Source of the DNA: Flavobacterium sp. 270
GTDB taxonomy: Bacteria > Bacteroidota > Bacteroidia > Flavobacteriales > Flavobacteriaceae
Reading direction: 5' to 3'
Assembly: GCF_004368785.1 (NCBI RefSeq)
Contig: NZ_SODM01000001.1
Span: 620,001-684,000, forward strand
DNA length: 64,000 nt
In this document: positions 45,961-54,599 of the stretch, one piece after another
Numbering within the stretch: position 1 is the stretch's first letter
Layout: every line of letters starts with the position of its first letter
Program-made: the position numbers and the translations under genes
Notes under the pieces: generated by a model
Told to the model about the DNA's origin: nothing
Database searches by the model: none
Seen by the model: the letters and a program-made list of their open reading frames with translations, nothing else

Positions 45961-48900
45961 TTAGATTTTATCATACAACCAAACTCGTAATAAAGACAAT
46001 AACTGGTCTACATCAACAGGTTTTGTAATATAATCTGAAGCTCCTGCTCTTATACATTTTTCCCTGTCTCCTGTCATTGCTTTTGCTGTAACAGCAATTA
46101 CTGCTAAGTTAAGGAATTTTGGGTTACTTCTTATCTTTTCGGCTGTTTCATAACCGTCCATATTTGGCATCATCATGTCTAATAAAACAACATCTGTATC
46201 TGGATTTTCCTCCAGAATTTTGATTGCTTCTTTTCCGTCAAAAGCAGTTATTACAGTCATTTTAAAGACTTCCAAAGCTTTTGTAAGCGAATAAATATTT
46301 CGCACATCATCATCTACAATCAAAACTTTTTTATCCAGTAAAATATTATTTAAAGAATTTAGTTTTTTCTGGCTCTCTTTTTTAGACCCGCCTTCTTTTT
46401 TATCTTCGACTAAATGCAGGAAAAGTGAAACTTCATCGAGCATTCGCTGATAAGAATGTGCCGTTTTTACAATAATAGAATCAGCATATTTCTTGATTTT
46501 AAGTTCTTCTTTTATAGACAAACTTTTTCCGGTAAATACAATTACAGGCAGATTTTCTAAACCTGGATTTTTCTTAACTCCTTCAAGGATTTCGTATGCC
46601 TGCTTGTCCGGAACTCCCATATCCAGAATTACGCAGTCAACTTCTTTTTTGCTTAAGGCAGATAAACCATCAGAAACTTCGCTTTTTATCTCCGAATTGA
46701 TGTTGTAAGTTTCTAAGAAATAAGCCAAAGCTTTAGCATGTTTTGGATTGTCTTCTATAATCAGTACTTTTTGCGATTCTTTGTTTACAATATGTTCTAT
46801 ACGCTTAAAGACATCTGGAATTCTATCAAACGCAACGGGTTTGTCTAAGAAATCTACGGCGCCTTTTAATAAACTTTCTTGTTTTAGTTTATGCGAAGAC
46901 ATGATGTGTACGGAAATATGTTTGGTTTGAGAATTATTTTTTAATTCTTCCAGAACCTGCCAGCCGTTTTTAATTGGAAGTTCAATATCCAGTAAAATTC
47001 CAACCGGTTTATAGATTAAGGCAAAATTTAAAGCATAATCGCCTCTTACGGCAACAATTCCTTTATATCCTTTTTTCTGTGTAAACGTTAAAAGTGATTT
47101 TGCAAAGTTAATGTCGTCTTCAATAATCAAAATTACTTTATCACCTTCCTGAATAGAATGTCTGTCGTCTTCTATTTCTTCTGGAATTGTAACGCTTAAA
47201 TATTTATTTCCTGCTGTTGTTTCTTTTACTTCTTCTTTGTCCTCGATTACTTCTGCATGCGGAATTTTATCTACAGAAATTCTATTAATCGCGTATCCTA
47301 AAACGGGAACACACAAAGTAAAAGTACTTCCTTCGTTTTCTTTACTGTGCAGGATAATTTCTCCTCTAAGCAATCTTGCCAATTCCCTGCTGATAGACAA
47401 TCCTAAACCAGTACCGCCGTATTTACGTTTTGTAGATCCGTCTGCTTGTTGGAAAGCTTCAAAAATAAGCGGCTGTTTTGCCAGCGGAATTCCAATACCG
47501 CTGTCTTTTACAATAAAAAAAATAATTTTATCGTCGTCTGTACTAACTTTAATTTCCAGACTTACAGTTCCTTTTTCGGTAAATTTAATAGCGTTTGAAA
47601 TTAAATTTTTAAGGATCTGCTCTAAACGCATTTTGTCTGTTTTAATGACAATTGGCGCGTCTTTTGCAATAATTTCAAAATTAATATTCTTCTCTTTTGC
47701 CAGTTGGTTAAACAAATTCCAAAGGTTATCTGTAATTTCTTTAGTTGAAACATCAAGGAATTCAAGATCCATTTTTCCGGCTTCAATTTTAGATAAATCC
47801 AGAATTTCATCAATTAAACCTAATAAACTATTTCCTGAACTCTGAATAACTTTAGCAAATTCAATTTCCTCATTATTCATGTTTTTATTATTGTTTTCAG
47901 ATAATAATCTGCTCAATAATAAAATCGAATTCAGCGGTGTTCTTAATTCGTGCGACATATTCGCCAAAAACTCTGATTTATAACGTGTTGTTATTTCCAA
48001 AGCTTCTGATTTTTTCTGAATTTCTGTATTTTTTTCTTCTAATAAAACACTGCGCTCAGACAATTCTTCATTCGTTTGTTCCAATTCTTCTTGTTGTACA
48101 CGCAATTCTTCCTCAGAAGCTTGTAGTTTTTCTGTCTGCGCTTCCAATTCTGCATTAATCGCCTCTAATTCTGTGTGTTGTTCCTGAAGTTCTTCAGATT
48201 GTGCTTTGGTTTCTTCTAATAATTCCATCACACGTCTTCTGTTTTGAGTCGATTTTATGGCAACTCCAATGTTATTCGCAATCAGGTTTAAAAACTCCAA
48301 TTGCAAATCAGAAAAACCATAAATACTGGCAAGTTCAACAGCGCCTTCCACTTTATAATCAATCAGCGGAATCGCAACAATATGTGTTGGTTTTACTTGT
48401 CCTAAAGCATAATTAATTTGAATATCGTCTGGTGTTAATGTTTTTAATTCCAACATTTTTCCAGACGTAATCGCTTGTCCAATTAATCCTTCGCCTTTCT
48501 TGATTCGCTCACGGCTTTTACTCGGAATATAGCTGTATCCGCCGGAAACCGCCAGTTCTTCTCCATCTAAAACATACAAAACCCCCGCGCTGCTGTTGGT
48601 ATATTGACATAAAAATTCGATAACATCTTTAGATAATTTATCGATTGATTTATCGCCCAGCATTTTCTCATTTAAATTGGCAACACCAGTCTGCATCCAT
48701 TGTTTTTGCGATAATAATTCGAAAGAATCTTTAAGAGAATCTCTCATATTATGCAACGAACTTCCTAAAGCGCCCAGCGTATCTGATTTTTTATCATCGA
48801 TCTGAACGTCATAATTTCCGTTAGAAATATTACTTGCAATACCACTGATAACTTCGATTCTTTCTGCGGTTTCTATTTCATTTTTTTCTAATTGTTCCTG

Positions 48901-49533
48901 TAGTAAAGTGCGCGCGTTATGGTCTCTTAAGATTCTCGAGAAAAATACTAACGAAATAATAAAGGCAATAAAAAAGGCCACTACAATTAAAACAAAACTA
49001 TAATTTCCGTAACGTTCAGAATTACCAATTCGTTCTTTTAGAAGTCCTTGTTCTGTATTTTCAATACTTTTAAACTTCACACGAAGTTCATCCATCATTT
49101 TTTTGCCTTCTTCAAGATCAAAATTAACAACAGTTCTTCCTAATTCTTTTTTAACGATTTGATTGTGGAGGTATTTAAAAAAGATTTCGCGCAGCGGCTT
49201 TAATTCCTGCAGTTTTTTTTGCTGTGAAGGATTATCAACCGTTAATTCCTCTAATTTTTCAAAATATATTTTCGAAACTTTTTCTGCATCGTAATGTTCT
49301 TCCAAAAAATCTTTATTTCCAGTAATCAAATAACCTCGCATACTGGTTTGTGCATCAGTCATTACAGACGAAGCCTCGTTTAAATTATAAATAACTTCTT
49401 GCGTATGGTTTACCCAGGAATTACTTTCGAGCAGACTTTTTATACTTAAAAAAGAGGCAGTAGAACTAATCATTAAAATCAGCATGGAAACTGATGAGCT
49501 GACTAATAAATTTCTTTTAAAATTGTTCTTCAT
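45961..49533 (-). CDS. Hybrid histidine kinase (CHASE3-HAMP-GAF-kinase-three receivers)
   Basis: 1190 residues. Membrane segments near 10-32 and 180-203 flank a CHASE3 periplasmic sensor domain. A HAMP domain follows (about 205-275), a GAF domain (about 290-430), a long Glu-rich coiled coil (about 440-515) and a kinase with H-box NMSHELRTPLNS (His528) and GGTGLGLSISREL. Three receivers have Asp849 (LLDIELP), Asp971 (LDMGVPD) and Asp1119 (LDMMMPNMDG). The second has lost the usual MPxMDG spacing. The chain suggests branched phosphotransfer to the separate receiver and to effectors. It is the core of the CheR/CheB cluster. Confidence 0.95.
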   Translation of the reverse strand: MKNNFKRNLLVSSSVSMLILMISSTASFLSIKSLLESNSWVNHTQEVIYNLNEASSVMTDAQTSMRGYLITGNKDFLEEHYDAEKVSKIYFEKLEELTVDNPSQQKKLQELKPLREIFFKYLHNQIVKKELGRTVVNFDLEEGKKMMDELRVKFKSIENTEQGLLKERIGNSERYGNYSFVLIVVAFFIAFIISLVFFSRILRDHNARTLLQEQLEKNEIETAERIEVISGIASNISNGNYDVQIDDKKSDTLGALGSSLHNMRDSLKDSFELLSQKQWMQTGVANLNEKMLGDKSIDKLSKDVIEFLCQYTNSSAGVLYVLDGEELAVSGGYSYIPSKSRERIKKGEGLIGQAITSGKMLELKTLTPDDIQINYALGQVKPTHIVAIPLIDYKVEGAVELASIYGFSDLQLEFLNLIANNIGVAIKSTQNRRRVMELLEETKAQSEELQEQHTELEAINAELEAQTEKLQASEEELRVQQEELEQTNEELSERSVLLEEKNTEIQKKSEALEITTRYKSEFLANMSHELRTPLNSILLLSRLLSENNNKNMNNEEIEFAKVIQSSGNSLLGLIDEILDLSKIEAGKMDLEFLDVSTKEITDNLWNLFNQLAKEKNINFEIIAKDAPIVIKTDKMRLEQILKNLISNAIKFTEKGTVSLEIKVSTDDDKIIFFIVKDSGIGIPLAKQPLIFEAFQQADGSTKRKYGGTGLGLSISRELARLLRGEIILHSKENEGSTFTLCVPVLGYAINRISVDKIPHAEVIEDKEEVKETTAGNKYLSVTIPEEIEDDRHSIQEGDKVILIIEDDINFAKSLLTFTQKKGYKGIVAVRGDYALNFALIYKPVGILLDIELPIKNGWQVLEELKNNSQTKHISVHIMSSHKLKQESLLKGAVDFLDKPVAFDRIPDVFKRIEHIVNKESQKVLIIEDNPKHAKALAYFLETYNINSEIKSEVSDGLSALSKKEVDCVILDMGVPDKQAYEILEGVKKNPGLENLPVIVFTGKSLSIKEELKIKKYADSIIVKTAHSYQRMLDEVSLFLHLVEDKKEGGSKKESQKKLNSLNNILLDKKVLIVDDDVRNIYSLTKALEVFKMTVITAFDGKEAIKILEENPDTDVVLLDMMMPNMDGYETAEKIRSNPKFLNLAVIAVTAKAMTGDREKCIRAGASDYITKPVDVDQLLSLLRVWLYDKI

Positions 49534-49560
49534 TTTTGAAATTAAAAATTGGTTATGATT

Positions 49561-50769
49561 TTATATGGAAGGAAGGATTATAATAAAATTTGCGCCCTCG
49601 CCTATTTTACTTTTAGCCGTAATTAATCCGTTATGTTTCTCGATTATTTTTTTGGCGATAGCCAAACCAATTCCGGTGCCTTCGTAACTCTGACGGTCGT
49701 TTAGACTTTGGAAAATAACAAAAATCCTGTCGAGGTAAATTTCGTCAAAACCAATTCCGTTGTCTTTTACCATAATTCTGCAAAATTTTCCGTCTGGCGA
49801 AATTGGACTGTCAAACGACTTTTCTGCAATAAGTTCTGAAGTAATTTCGATAACAGGCTGTTCTGTATTACCGGAAAATTTGAGCGCGTTTCCGATCAAA
49901 TTCTGAAAAACCTGACGCATCTGGCTCGGAATACTGCTTACGGTAGGAAGGTCATTGGTTATTATAGTGGCATTTTTACGCTCAATTAGATAATCAAAAT
50001 CAGAAAGCACTTCCTGCAAAACAATGTTTAAGTCTGTTGTTTCGGGCTCAACCTGAGAAGAAAGTCTTGAATAAGCCAATAAATCGGTAATCAAAGTCTG
50101 CATTCTTACGGCAGATTTGATTGTTCTGTCAACATAATCAATTCCTTTTTCGTCGTCTTTTAAATAAAGATCTTTGATGATTTTAATGAAGATTTGAATC
50201 TTACGGATCGGTTCGTTCAAATCGTGTGAAACTACCCAGGAAAACTGCTGTAATTCGTGATTTCTAAGTTCCAGTTCTTCGTTTTTCTGAACCAGTTCTT
50301 TTGTTCGCGCAGCAATTTTGATTTCGAGATTATCCTGCGCTTCTTTTCTAATTTTTATTTCTTTAGAAAGAAGATCTTTGGTTGCTTTTAATTCTCTTTG
50401 CTGTTCGTATATTTTTATGAATGTTTTGACTTTAAGAATCAGCAGGTCGCTGTCTACGGGCTTTGTAATGTATTCTACTGCGCCGGTTTCATATCCTTTA
50501 AAAATGTATTTTTTCTCGATATTAAGTGCCGAAAGAAAAATAACCGGAATGTCTTTTGTTCTCTTATTGCCCGAAAGAATTTTTACCACCTCAAAACCGT
50601 CCAGTCCAGGCATCTGAACATCCATGATAATAAGACAGTATTCTGTTTTTAAAATCTTCTTTAAGGCTTCTTCACCAGATTCAGCAGTATCTACATCAAT
50701 ATTATGTATTTCTAATGTCTTCTTTAAGGCAATAATATTTGCCCGAATGTCATCTACAATTAATACCAT
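49561..50769 (-). CDS. Receiver-histidine kinase fusion (cytoplasmic)
   Basis: 402 residues. N-terminal receiver with phospho-acceptor Asp50 (IIMDVQMPGLDG) and the Lys in YITKPVDSD; a coiled coil at about 125-175; then a kinase with H-box SWVVSHDLNEPIRK, as in phytochrome-type kinases, and the ATP site KDNGIGFDEIYLDR and GTGIGLAIAKKI. It has no membrane segment and probably receives phosphate or a conformational signal from the neighbouring hybrid kinase. First gene of the cluster, 27 bases before the hybrid kinase. Confidence 0.94.
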   Translation of the reverse strand: MVLIVDDIRANIIALKKTLEIHNIDVDTAESGEEALKKILKTEYCLIIMDVQMPGLDGFEVVKILSGNKRTKDIPVIFLSALNIEKKYIFKGYETGAVEYITKPVDSDLLILKVKTFIKIYEQQRELKATKDLLSKEIKIRKEAQDNLEIKIAARTKELVQKNEELELRNHELQQFSWVVSHDLNEPIRKIQIFIKIIKDLYLKDDEKGIDYVDRTIKSAVRMQTLITDLLAYSRLSSQVEPETTDLNIVLQEVLSDFDYLIERKNATIITNDLPTVSSIPSQMRQVFQNLIGNALKFSGNTEQPVIEITSELIAEKSFDSPISPDGKFCRIMVKDNGIGFDEIYLDRIFVIFQSLNDRQSYEGTGIGLAIAKKIIEKHNGLITAKSKIGEGANFIIILPSI

Positions 50770-51130
50770 GCTGTTGGGAGGCTAAAATCGGTTATGAGTT
50801 AAAATTTGATCTTTTTTTAAAATAAATATGAAAAAATATTCTCTTTTTTAAAATTGATTAGGTTTTAAAAAATCGCGTGCGATCTCAAATTTATAAAAAA
50901 AACGTATCATGTCTTTTTCATCAAAATCAAAAATAGTTTCAAAATTCCCATATTTGATTCTATCATGCTTATACTAAGTGCTCACAATCTTATAGATTTT
51001 TCTTATTTTTTCGTGTTTTGAGCATTATGAAAGAAATTTCTTTAAACATTTATTGAGATACTTTTAATTTTTATCCGGTTATCTTTTTTTTAGACTCCTT
51101 TTTAACTTAGATAGTCTAAAATTATTTACG
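50770..51130. other. Divergent intergenic region between signalling operon and SDR
   Basis: 361 AT-rich bases between divergent genes, so promoters for both the signalling operon and the SDR gene lie here. Apart from the dyad just before the SDR start I see no strong repeat or box, and no small gene. Confidence 0.5.
51088..51121 (+). promoter_or_regulatory. Dyad in the leader of the SDR gene
   Basis: TTTTAGAC (51088-51095) and GTCTAAAA (51114-51121) are reverse complements, with TTAGA-TAG-TCTAA nested at 51107-51119. It ends 9 bases before the SDR start codon, so it could be an operator or a hairpin that hides the ribosome site. Confidence 0.35.
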
Positions 51131-51988
51131 ATGGATACTAAAAAGAAACCCAAAACATTTCCTGAACAAAAACAAAAACTGCCGGGAAATGAACATCAAA
51201 TGAATCCAGAACCTGAAATTATCCGCCAAAACTATGTTGGAAGCGGAAAACTTTTAGGAAAAGTGGCTTTTATAACGGGCGGTGACAGCGGTATCGGCCG
51301 AAGTGTGGCCGTACATTTTGCCCGCGAAGGCGCCGATATTGCGATTGTTTATCTAAAAGAAGATAAAGATGCGCTTGAAACGAAAGCGATGATTGAGAAA
51401 GAAGGACAACAATGCCTTATTATAAGCGGTGACTTAACAGACGAGAAATTTTGTAAAGCTGCGGTTAAAAAATGCCATACACAATTTAAAAAAATAAACA
51501 TTATAGTGAATAATGCTGCGGTACAATTTCCGCAGAAAGAGCTGGAAAAAATAACAACAGCCCAACTTCACAAAACGTTTGAGACAAATATTTATCCTTA
51601 TTTTTATGTTACAAAAGCGGCGCTGCCTTTTCTTCAGGAAGGCGATACGATCATTAATACGAGTTCGGTTACAGCTTATCGAGGCAGTGAACACTTAGTT
51701 GATTATTCGAGTACAAAAGGTGCTATTGTCAGTTTTACCAGATCGTTATCTACCATGCTGGCAAAAAAACAAATACGCGTAAACGGTGTCGCTCCTGGCC
51801 CAATCTGGACGCCTCTAATCGTAGCAAGTTTTGATAAAGTTTCTGATTTCGGAAAAGACAACCCTATGGGAAGAGCCGGACAACCGTCTGAAGTTGCGCC
51901 TGCTTATGTTTTTCTAGCCTCTCAAGATAGTACTTATATTACTGGACAATTTATTCATGTGAATGGTGGAGAATTGGTTAATGGGTGA
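51131..51988 (+). CDS. SDR-family oxidoreductase, general-stress type (YhxC/YghA-like)
   Basis: 285 residues. The N-terminal tail (KKKPKTFPEQKQKLPGNEHQ) is characteristic of the subgroup that includes Bacillus general-stress dehydrogenases. The nucleotide-binding motif is TGGDSGIG, the active site is INTSSVTAYRG and VDYSSTKGAI with both Tyr and Lys present, and RVNGVAPGPIWTPL and SYITGQFIHVNGG-type ends follow. NAD(P)-dependent, cytoplasmic, substrate unknown. The contrast with the tyrosine-lacking SDR at 41319 is useful: this one has a complete site. Confidence 0.92.
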   Translation: MDTKKKPKTFPEQKQKLPGNEHQMNPEPEIIRQNYVGSGKLLGKVAFITGGDSGIGRSVAVHFAREGADIAIVYLKEDKDALETKAMIEKEGQQCLIISGDLTDEKFCKAAVKKCHTQFKKINIIVNNAAVQFPQKELEKITTAQLHKTFETNIYPYFYVTKAALPFLQEGDTIINTSSVTAYRGSEHLVDYSSTKGAIVSFTRSLSTMLAKKQIRVNGVAPGPIWTPLIVASFDKVSDFGKDNPMGRAGQPSEVAPAYVFLASQDSTYITGQFIHVNGGELVNG

Positions 51989-51995
51989 TTTTTAG

Positions 51996-52023
51996 TTTTG
52001 AGTTTTGAGTTTTGAGTTTTGAG
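51996..52023. repeat. Tandem TTTTGAG heptamer, four perfect copies
   Basis: Four consecutive TTTTGAG units directly follow the SDR gene. Slippage-prone; no function evident. Confidence 0.8.
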
Positions 52024-52067
52024 TTTGAAAACTTGAAACTTATTACCTCAAATTGATCGACTTGATA

Positions 52068-52329
52068 ATATACTTTTAATACATCATAAATATACTCAAA
52101 GTATTGTCATTTCGAGCGGAGTCGAGAAATTGCGCTAGATTTTCAAGTATTGTGGTTACGAGTGCGATTTCTCGACTCCGCTCGAATGACAAGATTGTGT
52201 GATAAAAATATACTTTTAATTTAATTAAATATACTTAAAGTACTGTCATTTCGACTGAAAGGAGAAATCACACTCGTAACCACAATGCTTGAAAATCTAG
52301 CGCAATTTCTCGACTCCGCTCGAAATGAC
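52068..52329. repeat. Duplicated unit whose palindromic half is flipped in the second copy
   Basis: Two 85-base palindromic elements, 52106-52190 and 52245-52329, have ends GTCATTTCGA and TCGAA(A)TGAC. The second, read as reverse complement, matches the first over most of its length (shared core TTGCGCTAGATTTTCAAG and TTGTGGTTACGAGTG). Each is preceded by a similar AT-rich stretch (52068-52105 and 52208-52244, both starting ATATACTTTTAAT) in the same orientation. So the unit is duplicated directly while its palindrome is inverted. A third relative is at 59120-59200. The remaining gap up to 52413 holds only the octamer array. Confidence 0.8.
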
Positions 52330-52364
52330 AAGATTGGGAAAAACCTGAAACTCCCCAAACTAAA

Positions 52365-52402
52365 AACCTTTGAACCTTTGAACCTCTGAACCTCTGAACC
52401 TT
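52365..52402. repeat. Tandem AACCTTTG/AACCTCTG octamers
   Basis: Four full octamers and part of a fifth, ending 11 bases before the SemiSWEET start codon. Same octamer family as 32775-32884 and 53935-53972. Confidence 0.8.
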
Positions 52403-52413
52403 AAAAAGAAAAA

Positions 52414-52674
52414 ATGAACTACATAGACATTATCGGACTTTTTGCTGGTGCTTGTGTAACAATATCAGTGATTCCGCAGATTTTGAAAGTATGGAGAACT
52501 AAAAAAGTAAAAGAAATTTCGCTTAAAATGTTCAGCATCTTAACTTTTGGTCTTGCGGTTTGGGTTGTTTATGGTATTCTCAAAAAAGATGCGCCTATTA
52601 TTATTACGAATAGTGTTTCGCTTTTTTTGAATTTGATTATGGTTTATTTTATTATTTATTATGAGAAAGAGTGA
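52414..52674 (+). CDS. SemiSWEET-family small sugar transporter
   Basis: 86 residues with three transmembrane segments (about 6-25, 36-56 and 62-82), the size of bacterial SemiSWEETs. The PQ motif is in ISVIPQILKVWRTKKVKEIS, followed by LAVWVVYGILKKDAP and NSVSLFLNLIMVYF. Dimers of such proteins form a sugar uniporter in the inner membrane. It stands alone between repeat-rich gaps, preceded by octamer repeats and followed by an inverted repeat and a terminator. Confidence 0.92.
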   Translation: MNYIDIIGLFAGACVTISVIPQILKVWRTKKVKEISLKMFSILTFGLAVWVVYGILKKDAPIIITNSVSLFLNLIMVYFIIYYEKE

Positions 52675-52686
52675 GTACAAGGTGCT

Positions 52687-52745
52687 AAGGTGCTAAGCTA
52701 CTGAGACTCTAAGCTTTTTACTTAAGTATAATTGCTTAGCACCTT
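52687..52745. repeat. 12-bp inverted repeat of AAGGTGCTAAGC
   Basis: AAGGTGCTAAGC (52687-52698) and GCTTAGCACCTT (52734-52745) are exact reverse complements. Flanking CTTAG/CTAAG words resemble those at 11424-11520. It lies directly after the SemiSWEET gene. Confidence 0.7.
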
Positions 52746-52774
52746 AGAAACTTAGCATCTTAGAACCTCAAAAA

Positions 52775-52803
52775 AAAAACAGCTGGTGGGCTGTTTTTTT
52801 TTG
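52775..52803 (+). terminator. Terminator after the SemiSWEET gene
   Basis: AACAGC (52778-52783) pairs with GCTGTT (52790-52795), followed by a T run; preceded by an A run, so it can also work on the minus strand for the convergent gene at 52829. Confidence 0.7.
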
Positions 52804-52828
52804 AAAGTGATAGATATGGAGGGCTTTA

Positions 52829-53659
52829 TTAGCTAGCTAGTTTCTGGTTGTATGGCTTGAATGAAAAGTGGTATTTCCCTTTTATAACTCTTGGAAAGAA
52901 GTGTAAACTTGCTGTTCCTGCAGCATGAAGTACTTCTGAGAAATTCATGCTTGAAATTCTTTTAATTTCGCCAATTTGTCTGACTGCTAAATTTACAATC
53001 GGATCAAAAGTGTTAAGATAGTTGTAACTGTGCTGCGCTATCTCATGTTCGACGATATCTCTTAAAATGCTCTTCATCAACAAATAACGAACTGTTCCTT
53101 TTTGCGGAATTGAATTTAGTTCCTGAAATTTCTCTTTTACTTTTAAGTTTTGAACTCCTTGATGAATATAGTTTCCTGATTCATGAATGAATTTTTTTCT
53201 TAATTGTGTAACAAAATCAATATTGTCTTCTTTAGCATTTACAAATGTTGGTACTCCAATGATAGAAAACTGTATTTGTTTATGACTTTCAAAAGATAAA
53301 ACGCTGTTGATTGCAGAGGTGTTACTTACAATACCAGAATGCTTTTCTTTAATGGTTTTATTTTCACCGTTTACACCAAAACTATGTGCAAAACGTCCTT
53401 TTGTGCAGTAAGCAAAAAATACCGGAGCACTAGGATTTGATTCCATACTTAAATTTACGTCATCGTAAAAAGTAAGATCAAAATGCATGTACGTCATTTC
53501 TTTTTCAAAACGTGCACCGCTTATAGTTCCTTTTGCCCATTTTGATTTAAAAGTCAGTTTATATTCATTGGCGGTAGAGGTCAGCTCGCCATTAAAAGTA
53601 TCTTTAAGTTCGTTAAAGATAGTATCAAATCCTCCTGTATTTAAGTAAAGTTTTTTCAT
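52829..53659 (-). CDS. Degenerate AraC-like protein with a single helix-turn-helix remnant
   Basis: 276 residues. The C-terminal 35 residues read FSEVLHAAGTASLHFFPRVI and KGKYHFSFKPY, which align well in spirit with the second HTH of AraC regulators (FSEVAyxxGFxSxSYFSRxFKkxYGxSPxxY). The first HTH is not recognisable. The N-terminal 200 residues, with FDLTFYDDVNLSMESNP and FSIIGVPTFVN, look like the beta-rich ligand domain of such regulators. Possible readings are a decayed regulator, a co-regulator that binds DNA weakly, or another family. Start ATG at 53659 has good hydrophilic context. Confidence 0.55.
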   Translation of the reverse strand: MKKLYLNTGGFDTIFNELKDTFNGELTSTANEYKLTFKSKWAKGTISGARFEKEMTYMHFDLTFYDDVNLSMESNPSAPVFFAYCTKGRFAHSFGVNGENKTIKEKHSGIVSNTSAINSVLSFESHKQIQFSIIGVPTFVNAKEDNIDFVTQLRKKFIHESGNYIHQGVQNLKVKEKFQELNSIPQKGTVRYLLMKSILRDIVEHEIAQHSYNYLNTFDPIVNLAVRQIGEIKRISSMNFSEVLHAAGTASLHFFPRVIKGKYHFSFKPYNQKLAS

Positions 53660-53934
53660 TTTGGTAAGGTTTAAATAAAGTCATCCGTACATTTGGTAAG
53701 TACAAAATCTAACTTTTGTTTTTTATCTCATTTTCATAATTCAAATTTCGCATATATTGCTAATCAAATTATTACAGAATTTTCGCGAGATATTTCATAA
53801 TTAAAATCTTACCTTGGGAATTAGAGAATTAGTCAATTAGATAATTAGTCATTAGTAAATATTTAATTAGAGAATTAGAGATTAGAAAATTTAAATCGTA
53901 ATAACCTTAGAACCTAAGTCCTTCCAAAACTAAA

Positions 53935-53972
53935 AACCTTTGAACCTCAGTCCCTTTGAACCTTTGAACCTC
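53935..53972. repeat. AACCTTTG octamer array, degenerate
   Basis: Units AACCTTTG, AACCTCAG, TCCCTTTG, AACCTTTG and AACCTC follow one another; third array of this octamer in the window. Confidence 0.7.
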
Positions 53973-54019
53973 AAAAAAAAGAAAAAGCAGCTGCCTCAGA
54001 TTAATCTGAAACAACTGCT
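53973..54019 (-). terminator. Rho-independent terminator of the small gene at 54055
   Basis: On the minus strand a 17-base-pair stem with four G-U pairs forms from 54003-54019 and 53986-54002 (centre TCAGATTAATCTGA), followed by a T run with one interruption. It lies 35 bases past the stop. Confidence 0.8.
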
Positions 54020-54054
54020 CATCAGCAAAATAAAAATATCAATCTATTTTATCT

Positions 54055-54396
54055 TTATGTAAGCTCGTTTATATCGGCGTTTTTAGAATAATTTGCTTTC
54101 GGAATATCTTTAAAAAATTCCGCTTCTTCTAAATCCGCTGTAGGGCCATATCCTATTAAATGTGTTCCTTTACGCTGATCTCCAGTTTCTATAACATACA
54201 AAATAGACATATCGTCTGGATCGCTCATGCCTTCGTAGCGATGATGCGCAACGATAAAAATTTCATTTGGCTGATAGGCAATCTTCGTTTCAGTATCTAT
54301 CAATGCGTTATTCTGAAACAAATAGTTGGTAGTATAACCTTCTCCCTGATACTTTTTTATATAGTCGGTCTCGTGTTTTGAAGTTTCGTTTTTCAT
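54055..54396 (-). CDS. Conserved small protein of unknown function
   Basis: 113 residues, acidic, no signal peptide. ETDYIKKYQGEGYTTNYLF, then FIVAHHRYEGMSDPDDMSI and LYVIETGDQRKGTHLIGYG, match a family of about 100-residue Bacteroidota proteins that is sometimes labelled phosphoribosylpyrophosphate synthetase without good reason. It has no PRPP-binding motif, so that label should not be used. It has its own terminator and stands alone before the multi-PAS kinase gene on the other strand. Confidence 0.75.
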   Translation of the reverse strand: MKNETSKHETDYIKKYQGEGYTTNYLFQNNALIDTETKIAYQPNEIFIVAHHRYEGMSDPDDMSILYVIETGDQRKGTHLIGYGPTADLEEAEFFKDIPKANYSKNADINELT

Positions 54397-54599
54397 GATT
54401 TCCTGTATTAAAGATTTTCTTGAATCTATTGTTATTCAAATTTCATCATTGAAACCGTATAACTTTAACTCAAACGATTTAATTTTTATCTCATTCAAAA
54501 AATCAAAAACATTATCAATTTTTAATTTATTAATTTTAGCTAATAATAAATCAAAATAACAAACCACTTATTTAAATAATAGGAACAAAACCAGTCTTA

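Larger units (their letters stand above)
53660..54054. other. 395-base gap with AT-rich and octamer repeats
   Basis: Contains imperfect tandem ATTAGAGAATTAG-type words (about 53820-53890), AACCTTTG octamers at 53935-53972 and the terminator at 53973-54019. No gene seen. Confidence 0.6.

Noticed and set aside
46493-48416. Plus-strand frames up to 202 codons opposite the hybrid kinase
   Set aside because: They mirror the kinase coding sequence and have no recognisable motif.
54055-54396. Label phosphoribosylpyrophosphate synthetase for the small protein
   Set aside because: It is about a third of the size and has no PRPP-binding motif, so the label seems to be a propagated error.
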